Below are positions 48,072 through 55,386 of a stretch of 64,000 bases of DNA, one piece after another. Every line of letters begins with the position of its first letter. Within the stretch, counting starts at the first letter, position 1. Origin of the DNA: UBA6107 sp964533735 (GTDB lineage Bacteria > Chloroflexota > Anaerolineae > Anaerolineales > Anaerolineaceae); NCBI GenBank assembly GCA_964533735.1, contig CAZHMD010000008.1, forward strand, positions 67,933-131,932, written 5' to 3'. The notes below the pieces were generated by a model. That model did no database searches. It was not told where the DNA came from and saw nothing but the letters and a program-made list of their open reading frames with translations. The position numbers and the translations under genes were made by a program.

Positions 48072-49127
48072 TTACATGGAACTGCGAACTTTGGTGCCGT
48101 GGAGTTTGTGCACCGTCGAATCCGTGAATGGCACACTGGGGAGTGTCCAGCGGTAGACCCACTTTGCGCCGGCAGAGGGTAAATTAATACACCCGTGGCT
48201 GCGTGGTTTTCCAAAATCATTGTGCCAGAAAGTTCCATGGAATGAAACGCCTTTTTCGTCGATATAGCAAACCCAGGGGACACCCGGCAGGTCATAACTG
48301 TTGGCGTCAGCCTTACTGCCTGCCACCATGTGGCGGGAAGGACGCTTGTAATCTGTGGTAAATTCTCCCGTGGGGGTGAGATATTTATTAAAATATTTCA
48401 TTCCTCCGGAGCAGCGGATCATCTGCACCTGGTTATCCCCTTCGTACGCGATCACGATCTGGTCATTCAACCAGACTTCGAGTCGTTTATCACTTGCCGG
48501 TACCGATGGCGACAATGGCGTTGTTTCTTCCTCGGTGATTATTCGCATATGTGCGGCGTTGATATAGTATTTGAATTGGTAAAAATCCTCTAGCAACTCG
48601 TACCAGGTTTGTCCCTGGGCGTCGACGACTACATCCAGGATCCAATGCGTGGTGGAATAGTATAAACGGTGGGCGAATAGTTTCTTGAAGAGTGGGTTCC
48701 ATACCGCATCTGTGTAGGGCACAGTCACCTCACCCAGGAGTCCTTTTTCTGGTACTGAGCTGATGGCGTCGTTCAAGTTGATCGAAACCGGCTGCACACT
48801 TCCGGAATGCACAAACCCTTCTCCGTTCAACTGGTACCAGGTGCGGTTGTGCGCTGGTTCGCTGGTACTGATGGTGACCTGGGTGATGGGGAGTACCAGG
48901 TCCTGCCAGAGTGTACGCAGTAGTTTTCCATCCAGCGACGGCTGATCATACATATTGACCACGTTGGTGGTCACCCGCCCGAGAGAAGCGCTAGTTTCCT
49001 GTGCGGTGATGCTCTCAGCAAATGCGTAAGTCGGTTTACTGATGAAGAGAAGTGAAAGCAGAGAAGCGCTGCTGAGCCTGAGAAACTCGCGCCTTGACAT
49101 CTGACTGATATCGAGTGAGTGTGCCAT
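48072..49127 (-). CDS. L,D-transpeptidase with Tat-type signal peptide
   Basis: 351 residues. The signal carries SRREFLRL (about residues 12-19), a twin-arginine motif, then a hydrophobic core and an AFAES cleavage region. The C-terminal YkuD domain has FHGTFWHNDFGKPRSHGCINL: catalytic Cys in SHGC and the preceding His. It forms 3-3 cross-links in peptidoglycan or attaches proteins to it. ATG chosen at 49127 (MAHSLDISQMSRREF). It follows the other L,D-transpeptidase by five bases. Confidence 0.9.
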   Translation of the reverse strand: MAHSLDISQMSRREFLRLSSASLLSLLFISKPTYAFAESITAQETSASLGRVTTNVVNMYDQPSLDGKLLRTLWQDLVLPITQVTISTSEPAHNRTWYQLNGEGFVHSGSVQPVSINLNDAISSVPEKGLLGEVTVPYTDAVWNPLFKKLFAHRLYYSTTHWILDVVVDAQGQTWYELLEDFYQFKYYINAAHMRIITEEETTPLSPSVPASDKRLEVWLNDQIVIAYEGDNQVQMIRCSGGMKYFNKYLTPTGEFTTDYKRPSRHMVAGSKADANSYDLPGVPWVCYIDEKGVSFHGTFWHNDFGKPRSHGCINLPSAGAKWVYRWTLPSVPFTDSTVHKLHGTKVRSSM

Positions 49128-49132
49128 GGGTT

Positions 49133-50317
49133 TTAGTAATGCACGATTACCGGTGTACCAACCACCGCAAAATCGAACAGCCATCCGGCGTCACTGGTGC
49201 GCATGTTCACGCATCCATGGCTCATTGGAGTGCCAAAATTACTGTGCCAGTAGGTACCGTGGATACCGTATCCGGAATAAAAATACATGGTGTACGGAAC
49301 ATCCGGCAGGTAATATCCGGGACCCGACATATCGGTATAGCGATATTTTACATATACGGCATAGGTGCCCGTTACCGTGGGGTGCGCAGAGGTTCCAGTG
49401 GAAACAACAAAGGAATTAATTACAGTATCGCCATCATAGGCGTAAAGCATTTGTGCGCCCAGGTCGATGTCGATCCAATGACCAGAAATATCACCGGCGA
49501 CCGGTTGCGGTGGAACAGCCGTCGCGGGTTTTGGCGTCCATGTTGGCCAGGGGGTATTGGTTGGCAGCGGCGTAAAGGTAGCTGTTGGTGTGGGAGTATC
49601 TGTGGGGGTTGGTGTGGCTGTAGCGGTGGGAGTACTTGTTGAAGTAGGCGTCAATGATGGTTTGTACAGCACATCCGCGGGGATTGGAGCCGATGAACTG
49701 CGGGCAAGCGCTACCCATCCTGGCATTGCCGCCCAAACCACCACTGCGGCAATCAATAAGATCAACAGGATTAGGGCTGGGGCAGCCCACGAGGTCTTTC
49801 TTTGAGGCTTGACTATCTTGACCTTTTTTGCAGGAACTCGAACCGGGATGGGCGCAGTTGGCCGTTCAGCCCGTAAAGTATCGACGATATTCGTTTCCTG
49901 TCTTATGGGTTCAACAGGCTTTTGGATTTTGGGGGCAGCAGCCACGACCGCGGTTGGTATTGCCGGATTGAGAGGTTGCCTTGCTTCTGTGATCTTTACC
50001 GGTTGGGTGTCCTGCTTGGAATAGGTGCGCGGCGGTTCAACGCTGATGGGCTGGCTCTGCAATCGCTGAAGCGCCCATTGCATCCCCTTAACCGCCCGCT
50101 CACTATGCGGGTTGATTTCTAGAGCCCTTTGGATGTATGCCAGGCTGGCCGCCGGGCTGGATACCGCGCCAAGAATCAACCAGGCTTCTTCACTATCAGG
50201 TGCCAGTTTGGCAGCGTGCGCAGCCCACCTGCGGGCTTCCATGCGGTTGTTATTTTGTAGCGCTACCCTGGCATTCACCAGGGCAAGTTTTACCTGTAAT
50301 TGGATTGGATCGCTCAT
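49133..50317 (-). CDS. L,D-transpeptidase with cytoplasmic TPR part and membrane anchor
   Basis: 394 residues. Residues 1-75 are TPR-like (AALQNNNRMEARRWAAHAAK...), followed by a Pro-rich linker, a membrane segment at about 181-200, a Thr/Pro/Ser linker (PTPTSTSTPTATATPTPT-type) and a YkuD domain with HGTYWHSNFGTPMSHGCVNM. Type II orientation with the enzyme outside. It overlaps the amidase stop by four bases. Confidence 0.88.
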   Translation of the reverse strand: MSDPIQLQVKLALVNARVALQNNNRMEARRWAAHAAKLAPDSEEAWLILGAVSSPAASLAYIQRALEINPHSERAVKGMQWALQRLQSQPISVEPPRTYSKQDTQPVKITEARQPLNPAIPTAVVAAAPKIQKPVEPIRQETNIVDTLRAERPTAPIPVRVPAKKVKIVKPQRKTSWAAPALILLILLIAAVVVWAAMPGWVALARSSSAPIPADVLYKPSLTPTSTSTPTATATPTPTDTPTPTATFTPLPTNTPWPTWTPKPATAVPPQPVAGDISGHWIDIDLGAQMLYAYDGDTVINSFVVSTGTSAHPTVTGTYAVYVKYRYTDMSGPGYYLPDVPYTMYFYSGYGIHGTYWHSNFGTPMSHGCVNMRTSDAGWLFDFAVVGTPVIVHY

Positions 50318-51162
50318 GGGGTTACCGTAGGATTAATACTTTCATTTCGGATGTAGCACAGCAACCCATTGACGATGCCATCTGAGATGAGATCAGGTTG
50401 CTGTGTGAGGATTTGCTGGTCCAGGTTGAGAAAACCGACTTCCATGATTACCGCGGGGGTTTCAGTGTTTACCTCTGAGAAGGCGTGGTAATACGTCATA
50501 TCATTGGTGTTACCTGCCCGGTAGGTGAGCTTTGTGGTGGACGAATAACGGTCAATAAGACAGCCGGAGAGGCGGTCGGTTTTTTCAGGGAAAGCGCTTT
50601 CAAGGGCTGCTGCCACTTTAAACCCTGTGGCATCTGTGCTGATGAAATCACAGGAATCACTATGGATGGATACAACCGCCATAGCCTGGTACTGTGATAA
50701 ACGAGGATCAAACTCCTCCAGCAGGTCAACCTGGTAGCCTTCTTTAGCCAATTTCTGCTGTACCAATGAAGCAATGGTCAGGTTGACATTCACTTCCTGG
50801 AGTCCATTGGGGCAAACCGAGCCGGCGTCGTTCTTCCAGTGGCCGGCAACAATGCCAATTCTGCCGGTTGGGTTTATTGCCGGGTTGGCTAAGGGTTGAG
50901 CCACGTAAGTCGGGTTCGCCTGCCACGCCTGGAACATGCGGTTGAGAGACTGACCTGAAAACAAATTATTGGGGGTAAACAATGTAAATAGAGAGGCAAT
51001 GAGAAAAGCATAAATGAACACGGTCTGCAAACTGCCAAAAATGCTGAATGGATTTTGCTTCGGGCGCGGGGTTTTTCCAGCTGCTCCAGTTGGAACTGAG
51101 TCATCAGCGCCCAAAGGCACATTCTCGTCAAATTGGGGTGTGAAATCCACAGGCTCTTTCAT
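50314..51162 (-). CDS. N-acetylmuramoyl-L-alanine amidase, Amidase_3
   Basis: 282 residues. One N-terminal membrane segment (about 50-70) anchors an Amidase_3 domain: VAGHWKNDAG (first zinc His), GLQEVNVNL (Glu), SIHSDSC (second His), and VGFLNL with the catalytic Glu before it (IMEVGF). It cleaves the stem peptide from muramic acid. Promoter and ATG lie so close that the mRNA is probably leaderless. Confidence 0.9.
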   Translation of the reverse strand: MKEPVDFTPQFDENVPLGADDSVPTGAAGKTPRPKQNPFSIFGSLQTVFIYAFLIASLFTLFTPNNLFSGQSLNRMFQAWQANPTYVAQPLANPAINPTGRIGIVAGHWKNDAGSVCPNGLQEVNVNLTIASLVQQKLAKEGYQVDLLEEFDPRLSQYQAMAVVSIHSDSCDFISTDATGFKVAAALESAFPEKTDRLSGCLIDRYSSTTKLTYRAGNTNDMTYYHAFSEVNTETPAVIMEVGFLNLDQQILTQQPDLISDGIVNGLLCYIRNESINPTVTP

Positions 51163-51170
51163 ATTAGGAG

Positions 51171-51200
51171 ATTATAGCAAGGTTTGTGCCATTTTTGCAA
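51171..51200 (-). promoter_or_regulatory. Promoter of amidase operon, apparently leaderless
   Basis: Minus strand TTGCAA (51195-51200), 18-base spacer, TATAAT (51171-51176); the ATG is at 51162, eight bases beyond, with no Shine-Dalgarno sequence. Confidence 0.65.
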
Positions 51201-51225
51201 TCTTCGTGTAGCAGTTCTTTTTTGC

Positions 51226-51254
51226 TTGACTTGACCAGTGGAAATAAGTATAAA
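51226..51254 (+). promoter_or_regulatory. Promoter of flavin reductase gene
   Basis: TTGACT (51226-51231), 17-base spacer, TATAAA (51249-51254). Confidence 0.7.
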
Positions 51255-51293
51255 CAAATAGGATCACAAAATTCCAAATGAAGGATGGCTTGA

Positions 51294-51767
51294 ATGTTGG
51301 ATCTACGTGATGTAATGCGCAGGTGGGCGACAGGAGTGACGATTGTTACTGCTGAAAATAGCGGGCAAAAACATGGAGCCACTGTGAGTTCCTTCACATC
51401 AATTTCGGTTGACCCGCCCCTGGTATCAGTAACCATTGCCAAAGGGACTCGTACCCACCATCTGATGCAGGCAGCAGGCACTTTCGGCGTGACCATCCTT
51501 TCACACCAACAACAATCTCTTTCCGAACGGTTCGCGGGCGAGCTCACTGAAGCCCAGGACCGCTTTGAGGGCGTGAATTTTAGATATATTTTTGCGGGCA
51601 TCCCTGTCCTGGAAGGCGGCCTGGCTTGCCTGGGATGCGCCATTGAATATGAATATGATATGCTGAAGTCAACCATGTTTGTCGCACGGGTGGTGGCTTC
51701 TGAACTGGGTGAAAGCGTACCGCCATTGGTCTACATGAACAGGACCTACAGACGACTGGAGGAGTGA
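51294..51767 (+). CDS. Flavin reductase-like FMN-binding protein
   Basis: 157 residues. Family signature near the start: MRRWATGVTIVTA, GATVSSFTSISVDPPLVSVTIA (FMN-binding), GTFGVTILSHQQQSLSERFAG. Reduces free flavin with NAD(P)H for a partner oxygenase or electron acceptor. Overlaps the AMMECR1 start by one base. Confidence 0.9.
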   Translation: MLDLRDVMRRWATGVTIVTAENSGQKHGATVSSFTSISVDPPLVSVTIAKGTRTHHLMQAAGTFGVTILSHQQQSLSERFAGELTEAQDRFEGVNFRYIFAGIPVLEGGLACLGCAIEYEYDMLKSTMFVARVVASELGESVPPLVYMNRTYRRLEE

Positions 51768-52345
51768 TGGAAATTCAACTTACCCCCGAAGAGAGGCGTT
51801 TCTTACTGGACCTTGCTCGCCGCACAATTACTCGAGCGGTAACGGGTAGGGCTGCAGGAGAAACCCCGGAGGTGGTAATTCCCCCTAACCTGCAAAAGAT
51901 CGGCGCATCCTTTGTGACGCTTACCATCGCGGGAGAACTCCGGGGGTGCATCGGAACCCTCGAAGCATACCAGCCCCTCTACCGCGATGTTGCGGATCAT
52001 GCGCGGCAGGCAGCGCTTGAAGATTATCGCTTTTCTCCAGTCTCTGAAATTGAGGTACCTCTGATCGAAATTGAAATTTCCCGCCTCACTTCGCCGGTGC
52101 CCCTGCAGTACAGTAATCCCGCTGACCTGCCTGGATTACTTCACCCGCATGTGGATGGCGTCATCCTCAAAGATGGGAGTCGGCGTGCAACTTTCCTGCC
52201 GCAGGTGTGGGAACAGTTGCCTGACGCAGGGATGTTCCTCTCGCACCTATGTCAGAAGATGGGAGCGCAGGCGGATTTGTGGCGGCGAAAGGTGCTGGAA
52301 GTCTCGATCTATCACGTCGAGGAATTTCGTGAGAATAAGGATTAA
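51767..52345 (+). CDS. AMMECR1 domain protein
   Basis: 192 residues. The signature LRGCIGTLE is present, as are FSPVSEIEVPLIEIEISRL, VDGVILKDGSRRATFLPQVWEQL and a final W-RRKVLEVSIY. Broadly conserved domain of unproven biochemical role, sometimes next to MEMO or radical SAM genes. Start ATG 51767 with GGAG before it; the frame could begin at a GTG one codon earlier. Confidence 0.9.
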   Translation: MEIQLTPEERRFLLDLARRTITRAVTGRAAGETPEVVIPPNLQKIGASFVTLTIAGELRGCIGTLEAYQPLYRDVADHARQAALEDYRFSPVSEIEVPLIEIEISRLTSPVPLQYSNPADLPGLLHPHVDGVILKDGSRRATFLPQVWEQLPDAGMFLSHLCQKMGAQADLWRRKVLEVSIYHVEEFRENKD

Positions 52346-52348
52346 GTA

Positions 52349-52375
52349 AAACCGCCCCGATTTGGGGCGGTTTGT
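52349..52375. terminator. Bidirectional terminator
   Basis: AAACCGCCCC / GGGGCGGTTT, 10-bp GC-rich stem with T-runs on both sides, between the AMMECR1 gene and the convergent receptor gene. Confidence 0.85.
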
Positions 52376-52376
52376 A

Positions 52377-52643
52377 TTAGAAGTGGTGTGCCTCGCTTAC
52401 ATTGAGGACAAATATCGTGCAGCGGCGGTCTTCTCCTGCCGGTTGCGGGGGGTAACAGGATCGCAGTACATTCAGCGCTTTATCCAATTGGTCGTCCTCC
52501 ACCCCGCTCAACATTGTTGTTCTTCCTTTGCGCAGGAATCCGCCTGTGGAGGCAATTGTTGTCACCCTGAAACCCGATCCGGTAATGGCTTTGGATACGC
52601 GTTCAGAATCGTCATCATTAACAATGGCAATGATCATTTTCAT
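52377..52643 (-). CDS. Cyclic-di-AMP receptor-like protein, PstA/DarA (YaaQ) type, short
   Basis: 88 residues. MKMIIAIVNDDDSERVSKAITGSGFRVTTIASTGGFLRKGRTTMLSGVEDDQLDKAL closely follows the PstA/DarA pattern (IIAIVQDxD, TxxASTGGFL, GNTT). PstA proteins are PII-like trimers that bind cyclic-di-AMP. The usual VGGATVF loop near the C-terminus is replaced by CTIFVLN, so the ligand pocket may be incomplete. Downstream of and near to a longer paralogue. Confidence 0.85.
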   Translation of the reverse strand: MKMIIAIVNDDDSERVSKAITGSGFRVTTIASTGGFLRKGRTTMLSGVEDDQLDKALNVLRSCYPPQPAGEDRRCTIFVLNVSEAHHF

Positions 52644-52645
52644 GG

Positions 52646-52999
52646 TTACAACTCCTCAAAATGTTCAATTTCGAGAGAAAAAATCGTTGCCCCGCCAACA
52701 GTTATCGGGGTCGGTGAGGGCAGGGGAAGTGGAGCGCTCTCCAGGGGAACAGCGATGTATTCCACGCGCTGACGGCAATTTTCTTTAAACGCTGTCATAA
52801 TTTCATCCTGCTTGGAAGGTGGAAGCCCTATCAGCAGCGTGGCGTTCTTCCTTCCCAGGAAAGCCCCAACACTTGGCAGGCGGGTAATTGAAATATTGAG
52901 TTCACCTAATTTCTCTTCCACCACATCTGCATCCTGTGCCTGGACGATGGCCATGAGCATCATGGGTTTTTCTGCAGTTTCGATCGGTTTGGTTTCCAC
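52646..52999 (-). CDS. Cyclic-di-AMP receptor-like protein, PstA/DarA type, divergent
   Basis: 117 residues from GTG 52999 (AAAGGAG with a five-base spacer; the frame extends upstream into the glycoside-hydrolase gene without a site). The core MMLMAIVQAQDADVVEEKLGELNISITRLPSVGAFLGRKNATLLIG resembles PstA but has PSVGAFL for STGGFL. It keeps the PITVGGATIFSLEIEHFEEL C-terminal loop missing from its neighbour. The two genes are two bases apart, so they may form a heteromeric or complementary receptor pair (inference). Confidence 0.8.
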   Translation of the reverse strand: METKPIETAEKPMMLMAIVQAQDADVVEEKLGELNISITRLPSVGAFLGRKNATLLIGLPPSKQDEIMTAFKENCRQRVEYIAVPLESAPLPLPSPTPITVGGATIFSLEIEHFEEL

Positions 53000-53012
53000 T
53001 TTTTCTCCTTTC

Positions 53013-55304
53013 TTACGCCGGGAAGATCTTGTATTTTCCTGGTTGAGTAATGGTAGAAGTCTCACCGTTCTCGTGTTTTATCACGCAGGTATCCCTGCTC
53101 AATTCAAGAACTGTCTGACCATATTGTACCGTAATTGGCCCCAGGTGTTGATTAATATTTTCGACCGTGATCTCAGTCGGGCTCCAACAGGATATTCCGC
53201 TTAAGGAAAGGAGAGTATGGATTGGGATGAGATCATCCAGCTGGCTGTACTCCTCGCTGATGAGAATTCTTGTTCCATTGGCGCTTCCATGTTCCGGAAC
53301 CGCTCTCTTATCCAGAAACCAGGCCAGAAACAGCCGCGCGGCTTCTTCTTCCATTTTGTAGCGTAGCAGGCTCTCAATAAACATCACCTTCAGATAGGAC
53401 GGAATCTGACCTTTGGATTCACCCATGGATTCGATCAGGCTTAGGTGGTAAGCAACGAAACGGGCGGCTTGTTCGGATGTTGCTGCTCCAGCCCAAAAAG
53501 GAATGATCAATGTCGGGTCGAAGGAATTGAAATCGGGCTCATGAATTTTCACCGACTCGCCCCGCAGCAAACCGCTGATTTTAATTGAACTGATACTCTC
53601 AAGCGTTCTATTGATAAGAGCAATTGCATAATTGCCAGACAATTCGATTTCTTTTTCGGTCAGCGTCATCTTCTTACCCCTACCGAATGCCATTTCGATC
53701 GAGAATGGGTGAAGAATCCCATCCCGGATCTTTACTTTGATAATGGTAAAACTCGAAGATGATTTCTTATCGTGGATCGGAAATGATCCGTTGCGATGGT
53801 AGAGAATGGCTTTTCCCGGTTTTAACGAAGTATGGTTTAGCACATCGCGGTTCTGGAAACGGGCATTTTCCTCGTTCCAACAATCAGCCACCAGTGTTTT
53901 CAGCCGGTTTGCTTTTTCCTTAAGCCAGTTAACATCCTCCTCGTGCCCGAGAACCACCGCCATTTTTAATAGACTTTCGCATTCCCGATAAAGTAATGCT
54001 GCCAGCGCCGGGCTTTCTGCAGTCCGAATAAAGGTGGACCAATTCTGGGTTTCTCCTCCCCCATCGGGGTTGAAGTCCGTGAAACCCAATTGCAGCGGGT
54101 GCTCCCATCTTGGGAAACCGCTTTCATTTATATGGACCTGGTCCTGGAACCAAACTTGAAAACTCCTCAAAAGTGAAGGATAAACGACCGCCAGCCACTC
54201 TTCATCTGCCAGGCATCGGTGCAGATCAATTGCCAGGCTTGCTAAAAGAGGAGTGCCCAATTTTCCAGTGCGCTTGCCCGCCCAGGAGGTGAGCATGTCG
54301 ATGGAACCATTTGCTGCCTGCTGGTCAATAAAATTCTGCAGAATACCCTTTATGAATTCCGTCTGGGCAGGCAGCAGAATCCGGGACGCCAGCCAGGCGT
54401 CTGTTGAGGTCTGGAGCCCCCAATTTGGACCGGAGTCACTGGCATCGTGGGAATTGGTGTATCCGTGATCCACTGAACGCGATTGTACGATAGTTTCATG
54501 TTGGAATTTTCCGAACGGCGGCAAGACCAGTTGTTGCATACGGTTCTGGCTTTGAAGAATCTTGTTATTGACATTGCCATCCCGGGTGGATATGCAGAGT
54601 GAACGTTTCTTTGCGGTCATTTCAATTTTCAGCTGCTCAGCCTCGAGCAGAGAGGCTGAAAATTTCCTGGCAGCATAGAAAGAAAGTTCCCTGTTTTCCA
54701 GTGATGCCAGCACCCAGGTGAATTGACGGGGCAATCCGGGGCGAAGTGATATGTTTACCCCTAATGCAGGATTGGCGGAGAGGCCTGCCCTGGGAGCGCC
54801 GGTCAATAATAAGACGGGTTCCAGGTTGCGTGATTTCCCGGCAAGAATTGTATTGATACTGTACTCCATGGCGGTCATTGGTGTTCCACCAGTGAATGCA
54901 GAAAGCATTGCCACCCATTCCATTGTCAACACTTCAGGTTGATTGGTTTTTAGCTCCAGGTTAACCTGACCAACAATAACTTGTGAAGAAGGAACCCATA
55001 CGCGCAAGTTAACGTCTATAAAATTGAAGGGAGAAAAATGGATCAGGATAAAATTTGGGGCGCTGAAAAGTACAGAGGGAAACTCAAAAAAAGCGTTGGG
55101 ATCCGAGATCGAGATACGATTATGCTGAAACCGGGGAAACACACGCATGCTGAAGGCACGCAAACCATAAGTACTTCCGATCCCAAGTGCCGGGGGTTCA
55201 CCAGATTCAGTGGTAATCTGCCAGATGTGATCATTAGTCGGCTCGATCTTACTGAGGTTGTGATCCGCCGCCAGTATCCGGTTGATTTTCTTGAGCATGG
55301 TCAT
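53013..55304 (-). CDS. Large glycoside-hydrolase-like protein, (alpha/alpha)6 MGH1/trehalase-like
   Basis: 763 residues. No clean catalytic motif stands out, but the core (WGLQTSTDAWLASRILLPAQTEFIKGILQNFIDQQAANGSIDM, then LGTPLLASLAIDLHRCL and a run of helices to ESPALAALLYRECESLLKMAVVLG) has the alpha-toroid layout of GH63/MGH1-like and glycogen-debranching-type enzymes. The N-terminal 250 residues are beta-rich, the C-terminal 100 also. No signal peptide, so intracellular. Start ATG 55304 is six bases after a TACAAT -10 box; ATG 55298 is the alternative. First gene of the operon with two receptor genes. Confidence 0.65.
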   Translation of the reverse strand: MTMLKKINRILAADHNLSKIEPTNDHIWQITTESGEPPALGIGSTYGLRAFSMRVFPRFQHNRISISDPNAFFEFPSVLFSAPNFILIHFSPFNFIDVNLRVWVPSSQVIVGQVNLELKTNQPEVLTMEWVAMLSAFTGGTPMTAMEYSINTILAGKSRNLEPVLLLTGAPRAGLSANPALGVNISLRPGLPRQFTWVLASLENRELSFYAARKFSASLLEAEQLKIEMTAKKRSLCISTRDGNVNNKILQSQNRMQQLVLPPFGKFQHETIVQSRSVDHGYTNSHDASDSGPNWGLQTSTDAWLASRILLPAQTEFIKGILQNFIDQQAANGSIDMLTSWAGKRTGKLGTPLLASLAIDLHRCLADEEWLAVVYPSLLRSFQVWFQDQVHINESGFPRWEHPLQLGFTDFNPDGGGETQNWSTFIRTAESPALAALLYRECESLLKMAVVLGHEEDVNWLKEKANRLKTLVADCWNEENARFQNRDVLNHTSLKPGKAILYHRNGSFPIHDKKSSSSFTIIKVKIRDGILHPFSIEMAFGRGKKMTLTEKEIELSGNYAIALINRTLESISSIKISGLLRGESVKIHEPDFNSFDPTLIIPFWAGAATSEQAARFVAYHLSLIESMGESKGQIPSYLKVMFIESLLRYKMEEEAARLFLAWFLDKRAVPEHGSANGTRILISEEYSQLDDLIPIHTLLSLSGISCWSPTEITVENINQHLGPITVQYGQTVLELSRDTCVIKHENGETSTITQPGKYKIFPA

Positions 55305-55310
55305 CACTTC

Positions 55311-55339
55311 ATTGTAAAAGCAGACTTCGTCAGGGTCAA
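55311..55339 (-). promoter_or_regulatory. Promoter of glycoside-hydrolase/receptor operon
   Basis: Minus strand TTGACC (55334-55339), 17-base spacer, TACAAT (55311-55316), six bases before ATG 55304: leaderless or nearly so. Confidence 0.65.
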
Positions 55340-55386
55340 ATGAATTATGCTAGAATGAAATAAACGAAAATGAGTGAGATTTTATA

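Noticed and set aside
53000..53065. Longer start of the second cyclic-di-AMP receptor gene
   Set aside because: It overlaps the end of the upstream gene and lacks a ribosome site; GTG 52999 has AAAGGAG.
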